From Torulaspora globosa (taxonomy: Eukaryota; Ascomycota; Saccharomycetes; Saccharomycetales; Saccharomycetaceae): a stretch of 64,000 nucleotides of DNA. The stretch covers positions 992,001-1,056,000 of the forward strand of contig NC_050728.1 of the NCBI RefSeq assembly GCF_014133895.1, given 5' to 3'. The notes under the pieces were generated by a model. That model was not told the DNA's origin. It searched no databases and saw nothing but the letters and a program-made list of their open reading frames with translations. Made by a program: the position numbers and the translations under genes. Shown in pieces: positions 46,649 through 56,908 of this stretch (position 1 is the first letter of the stretch; every line of letters begins with the position of its first letter).

Positions 46649-49600
46649 ATGAGTACCCCCACAGGCCTAAAGGAGGAAGGCCGGCCAATAGCGAAGAATC
46701 CCGAACCAATACCCTCAAGTACCGAGACCGAACTGCGGCATATTAAAAGACCATCGACTCCAGAGCTTGATTCAGAACTTGTCAGATTAAACAAACAACA
46801 GAAATGCAAACTTGAGGAGATCCCCAGTACTCCGTCCGGCCAAGCGGAGCTTAGGTCCACTAATGGCAGCGGAGCTCATCAAGGTTCCACCGGACATAGA
46901 CCCGTTACATCGTGCACACATTGTAGACAGCACAAGATTAAATGCAATGCCAGTGAGAATTATCCATCCCCGTGTTCTCGCTGCGAAAGAATGGGTCTTC
47001 ATTGCGAAATCGACCCTCAATTCAGACCCAAGAAGGGCTCTCAGTTGCAGAATCTACGCAGAGACGTTGATGAGCTAAAATTGAAGATTGAATATCTAAC
47101 GAGAAAGGAAAGCCTGATAACAAGAGCCCTGCAAGAGAGCGACATGGGTAGAAAATTAATCAAAACTTTGGAAGCGATAGACGTGTCAAAACTCAGCCAG
47201 CTATCAAATAAAAAGCCAGAGAAGCTCAGACAGCGGCCGCTGAGGAACAATGTACTACAGCACCAACAGGTAGACAGAAAAGTTTCGGTACAAACATACT
47301 TAGCGAGTGAGCCACAGCTATTACAGGATGATCCGAAATCTTCGGCAGAGGCGTCCTTGAAGGATTCGCACAGTATCACAAGCGATAAGACAGCCAAGCA
47401 GCCTTTCCTTTTAAATGATTCGGCGCCTGCAAACAATAATAGAGATTCCCTGCCGCCTGTTCTCCAGATGGCGTTGCAAAGAAACACATCAGCGATAGGA
47501 ACCCCTAGTGAGTATTCTGTATCTCATAACGTTAGCCCTTCTTTATCGCCGCTGAATAGCTCCCATTCGATTTCGAAGAAAAGTGAGGCTAGTAAGTATA
47601 GAGACGAAATCGAAGGGAACATTGCGCATAACGATAACGATCCATTGCCTCAAAAAAAATTGCCTGTAGTTGCAACGACAAATGCTATGCCACTTTTACC
47701 GTCTCCTTACGCAAGCATTGATGAATTTGTCATTGGTGATGTTAGAATTTCCATCGAGAAGGCAAATGAGCTGCATCACATCTTTGTTACGAGATATCTG
47801 CCTTACTTCCCTATTCTAAGCTCTAACTCTGCTACGGAACTTTATTCTCAATCGCAATTTTTATTTTGGACCGCCATTTTAACTGCCTGTCTCTCTGATG
47901 TCGACCCATCCCTCTACATGAAACTTTCCTCATTAATCAAACAGCTCGCCATCGAGACCTGTTGGATACGTACGCCAAGATCAACCCATATCTCACAAGC
48001 ACTGTTAATTCTCTGTATATGGCCCCTCCCTAATCAGAAAGTGCTTGACGATTGCTCCTACAGGTTTGTCGGACTTGCTAAATCGCTTTCGTATCAGTTA
48101 GGACTGCATAGAGGGAAATTCATAGCTGAGTTTACGAGGACACAAACTTCGATGCCCGATGCTGAAAAGTGGAGAACTAGGACTTGGTTAGGCATTTTTT
48201 TCGCTGAGCTTTGTTGGGCAAGTATTTTGGGATTACCACCTACATCGCAAACTGATTATTTAATAGAAAATGCTCGGTTCGGTCAAGATGAAGAAGAAGA
48301 CGATAATCCGGTTAGCAATAATCCTTCGAAAGATATTGCTGATAAGGAGCAGGCGCAGGCAGAAAATGGCAAAGAGGGCTCAGCTTCTTCTGGAAGTCGT
48401 GAAACAGATTACCATGATGACAAGAAAGGATTGGAAGACAATTCCAGACAGAAATCTGAAAGACTGCCGAGAAGCTTCCGAAGGTTAATTTGTCTCGCTA
48501 ACTTCCAGGCTAAGCTTTGCAAGGTTATGGGGTCCAGTGTAGTGAGTCCAGATGGTCTCATGGAGCCACGAGATAGAGCAAGTTCTTTAGCAATATTAGA
48601 AAGAGAGTTAGAACTACTTGACAGGAAGCTCAACTTCGAAGAGGATATTTGCGTTCACATTTACTACCTATATGTCAAGCTTATGGTTTGCTGTTTCGCC
48701 TTTCTTCCAGATACCCCCACTGAAGATCAAAGCCAATACGTCACGGAAGCATATTTGAGCGCGACCAAAATTGTCACTCTTCTTACAAATTTGCTTGATA
48801 AGCAGCAGCTTATCGAGTTACCGATTTACATCAGGCACAGCGCTACCTTTGCTGCCTTAATCCTCTTCAAACTGCAGCTCACGCCTTTGCTATTGAACAA
48901 GTATTTGGATTCTGCTCGTCAGTCGATTGTCACTGTCCATAGACTATTTCGAAACCAGCTTAGTGCATGGGCGACCGCGGTTGAGAATGATATATCGAGA
49001 ACAGCTAGTGTCTTGGAAAAATTGAACTTCGTATTAATCACACATCCGACGGTATTTGTTGAAGAGGAAGGGATCATTTCTCGCATGAGATCGCACCTCA
49101 CTGATTCGCTATTTTACGATTTAGTCTGGTGTATTCACGAGGCTAGAAGGAGAGAAATGGATCCTAAATACAACGAAGAAGCGATGCTTCGAGCTGCCGA
49201 GAAACAGAAGAAAAAAGGGAATGGTGGTCGGTGGACGCTTGACAGGAAGCTTCACCCATTACCCTTTTATAACCAAATTTCTAAAGAAGATTTCGAGACA
49301 ATAATTCAGACTACACCTAACGGCACTACGATCACGAAATTGGTGCCAACCAAGACAGCGCTCAGGCACGCCAAAAAACTGGCCAAAACGAAAAAAGATT
49401 CCAACGGTGCAATTGTCGAAATCAATGGTATTCCGCTTTCCATGTTGGACGAGACCGGAAGTGTCAGCTTAGAGAATTTTAGTAGCAATCCGAATAGTGA
49501 TTCATTGGCGTTCAAAGCAGACAAGTTATCGCAGGCCTCAAAGATCTCCCAAGCGCGAGAAGCAAACATTGCCGCTTTAGGCTCAAAGGGTGCGGCTCGT

Positions 49601-50143
49601 CAGTTTGCGAGCTCATATGCCAATGACAGACTCGCAGAAAGTGACAATGAAGATAACCATCCTTCCAAGATTGATACGCCCACGATCTCCTCCTTTTTAA
49701 ATGACACTACCATGCAGAGATCGAATAGTACTCCCCCGGTTCAGCCCACTGCGAGACTCAGCCGTGTCGGCACCAACTCGCTGTTTGTAATGAACAATTC
49801 ACTGGCTTCCAATCTGTCGCTGAATAGATCCTTCTCATTATCGCAAAAGATGCAAACGCCAGATGCTGCTGCTGCTGCTTTAACCAACAGTGTAACAGAA
49901 GCAAAACCACCGCTGAGAGGGCAGGACAGCTTCCCAAACCTCAACTTGTTTTTGCACAGCGGATCACCAAACTTCGACCCAGCAGGTGTCAGCAGCAGTG
50001 CAAACACCAACAAAAGTGCAATCGGCCAGCTTTCTGATCTCGAGAATTTCTTTCAACAGCAGAGTACAGGCTGGATCGAAGGAAACTCGATCAATGACGA
50101 TTTCCTTGGCTGGTTCGACATGAACATGGAACCTGAGTTCTGA
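46649..50143 (+). CDS. SEF1: Zn2Cys6 transcription factor Sef1
   Basis: A 1164-residue fungal binuclear-cluster regulator, close to S. cerevisiae Sef1 (1148). The Zn2Cys6 motif is CTHCRQHKIKC ... CSRCERMGLHC (about residues 87-115), followed by a coiled linker (NLRRDVDELKLKIEYL) and the fungal middle homology region (about residues 360-560). Long Ser/Asn-rich stretches separate these. In S. cerevisiae its role is poorly defined; in Kluyveromyces lactis it affects TCA-cycle gene expression, and in Candida albicans it drives iron uptake. The frame is open throughout. Position between PRX1 and UBP9/13 agrees with YBL064C-YBL066C-YBL067C. Confidence 0.92.
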   Translation: MSTPTGLKEEGRPIAKNPEPIPSSTETELRHIKRPSTPELDSELVRLNKQQKCKLEEIPSTPSGQAELRSTNGSGAHQGSTGHRPVTSCTHCRQHKIKCNASENYPSPCSRCERMGLHCEIDPQFRPKKGSQLQNLRRDVDELKLKIEYLTRKESLITRALQESDMGRKLIKTLEAIDVSKLSQLSNKKPEKLRQRPLRNNVLQHQQVDRKVSVQTYLASEPQLLQDDPKSSAEASLKDSHSITSDKTAKQPFLLNDSAPANNNRDSLPPVLQMALQRNTSAIGTPSEYSVSHNVSPSLSPLNSSHSISKKSEASKYRDEIEGNIAHNDNDPLPQKKLPVVATTNAMPLLPSPYASIDEFVIGDVRISIEKANELHHIFVTRYLPYFPILSSNSATELYSQSQFLFWTAILTACLSDVDPSLYMKLSSLIKQLAIETCWIRTPRSTHISQALLILCIWPLPNQKVLDDCSYRFVGLAKSLSYQLGLHRGKFIAEFTRTQTSMPDAEKWRTRTWLGIFFAELCWASILGLPPTSQTDYLIENARFGQDEEEDDNPVSNNPSKDIADKEQAQAENGKEGSASSGSRETDYHDDKKGLEDNSRQKSERLPRSFRRLICLANFQAKLCKVMGSSVVSPDGLMEPRDRASSLAILERELELLDRKLNFEEDICVHIYYLYVKLMVCCFAFLPDTPTEDQSQYVTEAYLSATKIVTLLTNLLDKQQLIELPIYIRHSATFAALILFKLQLTPLLLNKYLDSARQSIVTVHRLFRNQLSAWATAVENDISRTASVLEKLNFVLITHPTVFVEEEGIISRMRSHLTDSLFYDLVWCIHEARRREMDPKYNEEAMLRAAEKQKKKGNGGRWTLDRKLHPLPFYNQISKEDFETIIQTTPNGTTITKLVPTKTALRHAKKLAKTKKDSNGAIVEINGIPLSMLDETGSVSLENFSSNPNSDSLAFKADKLSQASKISQAREANIAALGSKGAARQFASSYANDRLAESDNEDNHPSKIDTPTISSFLNDTTMQRSNSTPPVQPTARLSRVGTNSLFVMNNSLASNLSLNRSFSLSQKMQTPDAAAAALTNSVTEAKPPLRGQDSFPNLNLFLHSGSPNFDPAGVSSSANTNKSAIGQLSDLENFFQQQSTGWIEGNSINDDFLGWFDMNMEPEF

Positions 50144-50565
50144 GTTTTCGATTGCCCACTCAATGCTACCGTCGCAGTGGGACACCATTATTTATTTTAT
50201 GTATTCTTGGCAATGATTTTACGATTTTATGCAATTCGGATGATTTTAAAGCTCGAGAGTAATCTCGTCTGAATAGCACTATCGCCTTCAGGCATCCGAG
50301 ATATCTCATCCATGAGGCCTCTCTTATACCTCGAATCTCATTGATGGTGAATCTTATAATCTGGAGAACTGGTGTTGGATCTGATCTTCAGGACAGGAGG
50401 GTAACGCCATACCAGATTCGATAGCGAAATCGTTCCTTAGAAGAGTGGATTCAGTCCTGGTGGCTCAGCTAACAACCTGCTATATATTCCAAGGTTTAGC
50501 TACTCGAATTGTATCTGGTATCAAAGCAGTAGTACTTCTGGGAAGTGTGAAAATTTGGCTCGAAA
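50144..50565. other. Intergenic, SEF1 to UBP9/13
   Basis: 0.42 kb between plus-strand genes, with a T/A-rich stretch after the SEF1 stop and a TATATAT-like box near 50480, about 85 bp before the next ATG. No RNA gene or repeat was seen. Confidence 0.35.
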
Positions 50566-52806
50566 ATGCTGAAACGATGGCTCAGTAGGTCGAGCAAGAG
50601 GAAATCCAGTGCTAAGGATGATTCCGATACGAGTTCAAACTCAGTCGTGGAAGTAAATTACCATCATGAGGCTGTTCAATCTACAGATTCTTTTCTAAAG
50701 CCAGTACGGGGAAAGTCCATGAGTAAGAGCAAGATTCCCTCCGCGGTCGGTTATAATCAGACACAGAGTTCTCAGTCCAGCGATAAACGCAGTGTTTCTG
50801 AGCAATACACTGGAAATGATACTGCGATTAGCCTGCTAAGCACTTCGTTAGATACAGCTTTCGATGCAAGCTCTCCCGGGCTTCTATTCACGAATGTAAC
50901 CGAGAGCATGCCATTTGGCGATGGATCTAATAAGGTATTTGGATATGAAAACTTTGGGAACACTTGTTATTGCAACTCGGTATTGCAATGTCTGTATAAT
51001 CTGACTGAGTTCCGGCTGCAGCTGCTGCAATATCCGGAAAGAGATCCCACAGCAAAAAGGAAACGGAAGTCTGAGATGCCGGGCAATAAGCCTAGATATT
51101 TCACGGAGTCGAGCTTCCAGCATGTTAACTTCGGACATGAAAGCGGGGGCAATGGACACCACCACCATCATCACGATGCAAGAAGCGTCGACGCCAACCA
51201 CGGCACACTCAATGGCAACAATCGTATAAATGGCAAAGATAATGAACACAATGGAGGTCCAGACGGCGAGGACAGCAACGAACGACCAGATAGTAAAAAT
51301 AGCAATGATGGCCATAAGCCTAACTTCCTGCAAAGGCGAAACTCTTCCTTCCTGTTCAGGAAGCTTGACAATACAACAAAGGAGAACTCTGAGACCCAAA
51401 GTAAAGAAGCAACTGGGCCCGTGCATGCGACGCTCATGGCATCGGACGCCATGAGCGAAAAGCTTCATGAAGAGTCACGAAATGTAATAGTGGGTAGACC
51501 ACTTACAGTAACCAGCTCATACCCCGAAGGCAATCAAACTGCTACTGGCACCGGGACAGCAATCAAGCATCCCGGGTCTGAACATGTAGCTAATAACATA
51601 GAGGCTACCCAAGATACGGCAACTCAGCAGAAAACTCACAAGGTTTTCTCTAGTGAACAACGGAAGAAAGCTGCATTGATACGAGGGCCGGTGTTGAACA
51701 TTGACCACCAGCTGGACGAATCCAACGTTTCAAACCTATATTACGGTCTCAAGGATATATTCGAAAGTATTACTGAGAACCTGTCGCTAACCGGGGTGGT
51801 CTCACCAATCTGCTTTGTGGACACACTTAAAAGGACCAACGTCCTGTTTAATACTACGATGCACCAGGATGCCCATGAATTCTTGAATTTTCTCCTTAAT
51901 GAATTGAGCGAATTCATACAGCAAGACATCGATAAAACCACTGATCCCGCAAGAACATACACAAATTTTATAAACAGCCTCTTCCAGGGAACGTTGACTT
52001 ACCGCATCAAATGTTTGACGTGTGATAACACTACATCTCGGGATGAACCTTTCCTAGATTTCCCAATCGAGGTGCATGAGGAAGAGGAGACCGATATTCA
52101 GGCGCTTCTCCAGAGCTATCAGCAGCGCGAAATGCTCTCTGGTTCCAATAAGTTCTATTGTAATGAGTGTTGCGGGTTGCAAGAGGCTGAAAGGATGGTT
52201 GGGCTGAAACAATTACCTCACATTTTGGCTTTGCATTTAAAGAGATTCAAGTACTCAGAGGAGCACAATTCCAACATCAAGCTTTTCAATAAGATCCATT
52301 ATCCCCTGATACTCAACGTTTGTTCATCCTTCTGCTCTTCAGTGCGCAAGAAATACGAATTGGCCGGCATTGTGGTGCATATGGGGGGAGGACCCCAACA
52401 TGGGCACTACGTGTCTCTGTGCAAGAACGACAAGTTTGGCTGGTTACTATTCGATGACGAGACAGTGGAAGTCGTCAGTGAGAGTACCGTGCTCAAGTTC
52501 ATAGGAGACAAAGAGTCTTTAACCACGGCATATGTTCTGTTTTACAAGGAATTGATTGACGAAGAAAAGTACGCTAAAGAGGACGATAAAAACGAATTTG
52601 AGGAGAACATCGAGCAGCTGATATCTTGTGATGACCTTATCAGATTGACGTCCCAGAAGGCGAATGCACAGAAGATGGCAAGCGCTGCGGTAGAGGAGGC
52701 ACAAGAACATGATAAGGACGAGATTCACTCGGAACGTAAAGGATCATCGTCATCCTCAAAAAAGTCAAGACCTAAATCAAAGCTGTTTAATTTCATGAGG
52801 AGTTGA
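50566..52806 (+). CDS. UBP9/UBP13: Ubiquitin-specific protease Ubp9/Ubp13
   Basis: A 746-residue deubiquitinase of the USP family. The Cys box is NFGNTCYCNSVLQCLYNL with the catalytic Cys134; the His box is GGGPQHGHYVSL near residue 608. The CX2C zinc pairs of the finger subdomain are KCLTCDN and YCNECCG. A polar insertion rich in Asn, Gly, Asp and His separates the Cys box from the rest (about residues 170-390) and contains six consecutive His residues. S. cerevisiae Ubp9 and Ubp13 are ohnologues that act with the WD-repeat protein Duf1 and have mitochondrial biogenesis roles. One gene here stands for the pair. Confidence 0.94.
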   Translation: MLKRWLSRSSKRKSSAKDDSDTSSNSVVEVNYHHEAVQSTDSFLKPVRGKSMSKSKIPSAVGYNQTQSSQSSDKRSVSEQYTGNDTAISLLSTSLDTAFDASSPGLLFTNVTESMPFGDGSNKVFGYENFGNTCYCNSVLQCLYNLTEFRLQLLQYPERDPTAKRKRKSEMPGNKPRYFTESSFQHVNFGHESGGNGHHHHHHDARSVDANHGTLNGNNRINGKDNEHNGGPDGEDSNERPDSKNSNDGHKPNFLQRRNSSFLFRKLDNTTKENSETQSKEATGPVHATLMASDAMSEKLHEESRNVIVGRPLTVTSSYPEGNQTATGTGTAIKHPGSEHVANNIEATQDTATQQKTHKVFSSEQRKKAALIRGPVLNIDHQLDESNVSNLYYGLKDIFESITENLSLTGVVSPICFVDTLKRTNVLFNTTMHQDAHEFLNFLLNELSEFIQQDIDKTTDPARTYTNFINSLFQGTLTYRIKCLTCDNTTSRDEPFLDFPIEVHEEEETDIQALLQSYQQREMLSGSNKFYCNECCGLQEAERMVGLKQLPHILALHLKRFKYSEEHNSNIKLFNKIHYPLILNVCSSFCSSVRKKYELAGIVVHMGGGPQHGHYVSLCKNDKFGWLLFDDETVEVVSESTVLKFIGDKESLTTAYVLFYKELIDEEKYAKEDDKNEFEENIEQLISCDDLIRLTSQKANAQKMASAAVEEAQEHDKDEIHSERKGSSSSSKKSRPKSKLFNFMRS

Positions 52807-52895
52807 AGTCACAGTTCATTTTTATCATTATCAGAGTTTATTGGTAACACATAGACTAAGGGAGTAAATAGATAGATCATCTGCACTGATCCAGT

Positions 52896-53852
52896 TCACA
52901 TTGGAGCATGTGTGAACAAGTACGAAACAGATTCACCGTTGTGCAATCTTCTAATTGCCTCGGCAAGCGTCGGACTGATATCTATCTGATCCAGTATATC
53001 AAGGTCCAAGTCTACCGGCACCGTATTCGTGCAAACTATTCTCGACAGTCTGCTGTTCTTCAGCCTCTCTCTAGCGGCCCCGGAAAAGATCCCATGCGAA
53101 ACAATCGCAATGACTTCCTTAGCGCCGTGGTCCAGCAGCGTATTCGTAGCTTTGACCAGAGTACCACATGTATCTGCCATGTCATCAATCAAGAGGCACG
53201 ACTTCCCGGTAACATCGCCCACTAGCACCATTCTCGAGACTTCGTTTGCCTTCTGTCTTTCCTTGTGAATCAATGCAAAGTTCAAGTCCAGCTTGTCCGC
53301 CAGAGAGGCCACCCTCTTCGCACCGCCAGCGTCCGGCGACACAAGAATAGCGTTGGCGAGGTCGGTCTTGGTCCGAATGTAGTTCAGGACACTGGGTTCA
53401 GCGTACAGGTTGTCAACCGGGATATGGAAAAACCCTTGGATCTGAGAAGCGTGTAAATCCATCGTTATGACGTGATCACAGCCCGCGGTTTGCAGTAGAT
53501 TCGCCACCAGTTTCGCCGTGATTGGAGCTCTCGACTTGTCCTTCTTGTCCTGCCGGGCATACGGGAAATTAGGAATAACTGCCGTAACCTTCCTCACAGA
53601 AGCCGTCTTGCAGGCGTGGATCATAATCAGCAACTCCATTAAAAAGTCGTTTATCTCCTGCTCCCCGGTCCCCGTTTGGATAATGTAAACATCCTCGTCA
53701 CGGATGCTCTCCCCAATGGTAACAGACGTCTCTCTGTTCGAATACTGATACACACCCACCTTCGACAACGGAATTCCCAGTCTCTTCGCGATGATTTCAG
53801 CCAACTCCGGATGCGAGTTCCCAGCCAACAACTTTATACTGTTCGAAGACAT
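52896..53852 (-). CDS. PRS2/PRS4: Ribose-phosphate pyrophosphokinase (PRPP synthetase)
   Basis: A 318-residue PRPP synthetase that makes 5-phosphoribosyl-1-pyrophosphate from ribose 5-phosphate and ATP for nucleotide, His and Trp synthesis. Visible blocks are the ATP-binding region ([24 protein letters not shown]), the flexible loop [19 protein letters not shown], the divalent-metal block [12 protein letters not shown] and the PRPP-binding loop [16 protein letters not shown]. It is close to S. cerevisiae Prs2 and Prs4 (ohnologues), starting [19 protein letters not shown]. The ATG at 53873 would add seven residues; 53852 matches the family start. Confidence 0.95.
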   Translation of the reverse strand: MSSNSIKLLAGNSHPELAEIIAKRLGIPLSKVGVYQYSNRETSVTIGESIRDEDVYIIQTGTGEQEINDFLMELLIMIHACKTASVRKVTAVIPNFPYARQDKKDKSRAPITAKLVANLLQTAGCDHVITMDLHASQIQGFFHIPVDNLYAEPSVLNYIRTKTDLANAILVSPDAGGAKRVASLADKLDLNFALIHKERQKANEVSRMVLVGDVTGKSCLLIDDMADTCGTLVKATNTLLDHGAKEVIAIVSHGIFSGAARERLKNSRLSRIVCTNTVPVDLDLDILDQIDISPTLAEAIRRLHNGESVSYLFTHAPM

Positions 53853-54276
53853 TTCTTTTCGTTCCGTATCCATCAACCAACGACCAACGAGTCCTAGAGC
53901 ATCCAAACAGTCAACCTGGCATGAACTATGGCCTGCAATAGGTGGTCTTCAGCTTGTAAAGCCCACTAGCTGGTGTCTTAGAGAAGAAAATTTGCAGGTC
54001 ACGTGACCGTCACAAACCTCCATCGCATCAATCAGTATGCTGGGAACTGGTCGAATAAGGCCTCTTTGGGCTCCAGATCGACTGGTATTTGGTCTGTTAC
54101 GGACTTTGTTAGCCTTTATGGTGTTTTACTCTCTTTAGGCTCTCTCGCTGGACGGATTTGTAAGGCGAAAACGAAGCATCTGAAGCTCTTATCGCCCAAC
54201 CAAGAAAGTGTAAAACGGCTTGAAGACGACGGTTTACTGGATCGTGAGGGCTTTGGAGTGTTGGAGCCGGTAGAAA
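53853..54276. other. Divergent promoter region PRS2/4 - UBC6
   Basis: 0.42 kb. TCACGTGAC near 53999-54007 is a Cbf1-type E-box. No TATA box stands out. No gene is supported in the small frames. Confidence 0.4.
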
Positions 54277-55032
54277 ATGGCTACGCAACAAGCTCAGAAA
54301 AGATTGACGAAGGAATATAAGCTTATGGTGGAGAATCCTCCACCATACATTCTGGCACGCCCAAACGAGAATAACATCTTGGAATGGCATTACGTTATCA
54401 CCGGCCCCGCAGATACACCTTACTTCGAAGGCCAATACCATGGAACTTTGACTTTTCCGTCAGATTACCCCTACAAACCACCTGCAATTCGTATGGTTAC
54501 GCCGAACGGCAGATTCCGAGAGAATACTCGACTTTGTCTGTCGATGAGCGACTACCATCCGAATACGTGGAATCCCAGTTGGTCTGTGTCGACTATTCTG
54601 AACGGGCTGTTGAGCTTTATGACTGGGGAGGAGGCTACGACGGGATCGATCACGACGACGGATCAGCAGAAGAGGGTGTTGGCGGAAAGATCAATGGAGT
54701 ACAATACGTACCAGAATCTGAGGTTTAAGATGGTTTTCCCAGATGTGGTGCAAGAAAATATCAAAGAGCTGGAGAAAAGAAGGGCCAGTGGGAGAACGAG
54801 GGAGGTTGAAGCTACGAAGGACAAAGGAGATGCGATAATGCAAGCTGCTAAGGAGAAGGCTATCGCTCTTGAGGAGATTCTTGATCCGGAGGATAGGATA
54901 CGTGCTGAGCAAGCACTCAAGACGATAGATGGGAAACCAAGGAAGGACACCAAGGAGAGTTACAGGTCGTCGTCAATGCTATACATCGGGCTGGCCTTGC
55001 TTTTGTTTTGTCTCGGGCTGTCGATGAAATGA
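54277..55032 (+). CDS. UBC6: ER tail-anchored ubiquitin-conjugating enzyme Ubc6
   Basis: A 251-residue E2 (S. cerevisiae Ubc6 is 250). The UBC fold starts at the N-terminus (MATQQAQKRLTKEYKLMVEN). The active-site Cys87 sits in RENTRLCLSMSDYHPNTW, the same position as in S. cerevisiae. The C-terminus carries the tail anchor YIGLALLLFCLGLSM (about residues 236-250). Ubc6 works with the E3 Doa10 at the ER and inner nuclear membrane in ER-associated degradation. It lies in divergent order with PRS2/4, consistent with YER099C-YER100W. Confidence 0.97.
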   Translation: MATQQAQKRLTKEYKLMVENPPPYILARPNENNILEWHYVITGPADTPYFEGQYHGTLTFPSDYPYKPPAIRMVTPNGRFRENTRLCLSMSDYHPNTWNPSWSVSTILNGLLSFMTGEEATTGSITTTDQQKRVLAERSMEYNTYQNLRFKMVFPDVVQENIKELEKRRASGRTREVEATKDKGDAIMQAAKEKAIALEEILDPEDRIRAEQALKTIDGKPRKDTKESYRSSSMLYIGLALLLFCLGLSMK

Positions 55033-55089
55033 TTAATCTAAGAAAGCTGCATTAGAGATATTACATAGAACGTACGCATTATGGTCGAC

Positions 55090-56331
55090 TCAAAACCTTT
55101 CCACTTCCATTATCAGCTTACCTTGCGCACGTTGTGTGGCCATGTATGAGAAGGCCTCCTTGTGCTCCTTCCAGTGGTAGGTCTTGTCGATTACACACTT
55201 GACAACACCTTTCTCTAGAAACTCACCACATCTGTTGACCCAGTCGTTTTTCGATGCCGATTTTGCATTCGTGTCGAAATGAAAATGTGTGTAGCTGTAG
55301 GACCAAAGCATGGACCCGAACATCTTTCTCGCGTTGGCACTTGGGTTGTCCCATGAGTCGTAGACGTCCGTTTTGTAGTTCTCCACGTAGTCTCCGACCG
55401 TTGTTACGTACGCACCGCCTGAGTGGATCAGCGAGCTTGAATGGGCAAGTATGTCGTATCCGCCGATAAAGTCAAGGACGACGTCGAATTTTCCCTGGTT
55501 GTACTCCACGGGGACGTCGGAGCCCGTCTGCTCATCATACTCAATCACCTTTTGCTCACTGATCATTTTCCTCAATGGTTTACTGGTTTTACCACGACAG
55601 TTCAAATAATTGATGAATATCATGTCGTCGACGAGCTCTGGGAACTGCTTCGCGTACACCTCTGGGCCGGTACTGGTAGTAATGATCACTATCTTCTTCA
55701 CCAAATGGAAGTAGTTTTTTAGCAGTTGTACGGCGAACAAACCGACTGAACTCGTGCCACCGTTGATCAACACATTGGCGTCAGGCTTAAGTTTTCCAGC
55801 TCTTTGAAGTTTGTCCAGGATGTTGAATGCCGCTCCCAGACAGTACAGTGAGCCACTAGCCTCCTCGCTCGAAATATTCTCCGGCTTTAACAGTATAGGA
55901 TCTTCACTGGGGTCCACTAAGATGGAGCTCTGCAGACAACCATTGCCAGAATGGGGGTGGAAGTAAATACCAAAAACTTTATCTCCTACTTGCCACTGAG
56001 ATTGCAATTTCTCGCCAACCATGCTCACTACACCACTGTACTCCCTCCCAAGCCCTATCTCTCCGTATACACCGCTCTTGTAGCCGTTTCTTATCTTCAT
56101 ATCTATTGGGTTGAGCCCTACATGATGAACCTCAACGACCAGCTTATCCTTAGAGATTGGAGTCTTGATCTTCCTTTCGTAACTAAATTCCATAGGGCCA
56201 TCTTTCGAGAAGAATATCAGTGATTTCAATGGTACATATTTCACATGTCTTATTGGTCTGGCAACCCTTTTCAATGTAGTAGGTTCAACAGGCAGTTCCT
56301 TCGGAGCTGGCGTAGAATGATCGCTGGACAT
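55090..56331 (-). CDS. AST1/AST2: Lipid raft-associated medium-chain oxidoreductase-like Ast1/Ast2
   Basis: A 413-residue protein of the quinone-oxidoreductase (MDR/zinc-type alcohol dehydrogenase) superfamily, close to S. cerevisiae Ast1 (429) and Ast2 (430), which are ohnologues. It has the GroES-like N-terminal domain (about residues 60-160) and the Rossmann segment with INGGTSSVGLFAVQLLKNYF and LDFIGGYDILAHS. The cysteine and histidine zinc ligands of alcohol dehydrogenases are not evident. Ast1 helps deliver the proton pump Pma1 to the plasma membrane through lipid rafts; any enzyme activity is undefined. It converges on UBC6 with 57 bp between stop codons. Confidence 0.9.
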   Translation of the reverse strand: MSSDHSTPAPKELPVEPTTLKRVARPIRHVKYVPLKSLIFFSKDGPMEFSYERKIKTPISKDKLVVEVHHVGLNPIDMKIRNGYKSGVYGEIGLGREYSGVVSMVGEKLQSQWQVGDKVFGIYFHPHSGNGCLQSSILVDPSEDPILLKPENISSEEASGSLYCLGAAFNILDKLQRAGKLKPDANVLINGGTSSVGLFAVQLLKNYFHLVKKIVIITTSTGPEVYAKQFPELVDDMIFINYLNCRGKTSKPLRKMISEQKVIEYDEQTGSDVPVEYNQGKFDVVLDFIGGYDILAHSSSLIHSGGAYVTTVGDYVENYKTDVYDSWDNPSANARKMFGSMLWSYSYTHFHFDTNAKSASKNDWVNRCGEFLEKGVVKCVIDKTYHWKEHKEAFSYMATQRAQGKLIMEVERF

Positions 56332-56659
56332 TACGTGAATAGAATACTGATATGAACAGACCGGGAGCTATTTGATCAGACCGACAGCAGAAATCGTGAA
56401 TGCACTGCTTTATACTTGCAGTTTCTTAATGTCTAATACAAACTGCAGTTTATCCGGGTATAGGTATAAAGCGCGCACATGCCTAGGACGCACTTCAGCT
56501 GAATGAGGTAAAGTGATGATTCGAATCGACTTTAAATGGCTTACTTACTCATCTATTTACGAAGGTCACTTGTGCCAAGACTCCTCGTCGTTCGATATCC
56601 AGTGCGCAGCGGAGCGGCTCATACCTATTTCTTTCAGTGATGCATCTGTCAGTGTCTCA
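56332..56659. other. Intergenic, AST1/2 upstream to DPH3 3' end
   Basis: 0.33 kb between two minus-strand genes, with the AST1/2 promoter. A TATA-like stretch lies near 56410. Nothing else was recognised. Confidence 0.35.
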
Positions 56660-56908
56660 TTAAGTGGCCACAGCGACCGGTTCTGGTGGCTGACTGCCAG
56701 CTTCTTTGTAGTATTCTTGCAAGTCTTCTTTCTCAAAGATAACTTCGATCATCAGTGAACAACTGGGACATACAGCGATGTTTTCTCCATCGTACATGTC
56801 ATCTATGTATATCTGGAAACGATCGCCGCAAGGACATGGATACGTGAAAAGCTGTGTATCAGGATCGAAAGTCATGTCTTCGATTTCCACCTGATCATAT
56901 GTTGACAT
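56660..56908 (-). CDS. KTI11: CSL zinc-finger protein Dph3/Kti11
   Basis: An 82-residue protein with the CSL zinc ribbon: CPCGDRF ... CPSCSLMIEV (about residues 24-60). It begins MSTYDQVEIEDMTFD, nearly the same as S. cerevisiae Kti11/Dph3 (82 residues). It supplies electrons and iron to the radical-SAM-like steps of diphthamide synthesis on eEF2 and supports Elongator-dependent wobble-uridine tRNA modification. It diverges from RPS8 across a 0.75 kb region. The last residues are rich in Pro, Val and Ala. Confidence 0.96.
   Translation of the reverse strand: MSTYDQVEIEDMTFDPDTQLFTYPCPCGDRFQIYIDDMYDGENIAVCPSCSLMIEVIFEKEDLQEYYKEAGSQPPEPVAVAT

Noticed and set aside
54003..54320. A 105-codon frame upstream of UBC6
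   Set aside because: It overlaps the UBC6 start in another frame, has no family and lies in the PRS2/4-UBC6 promoter.
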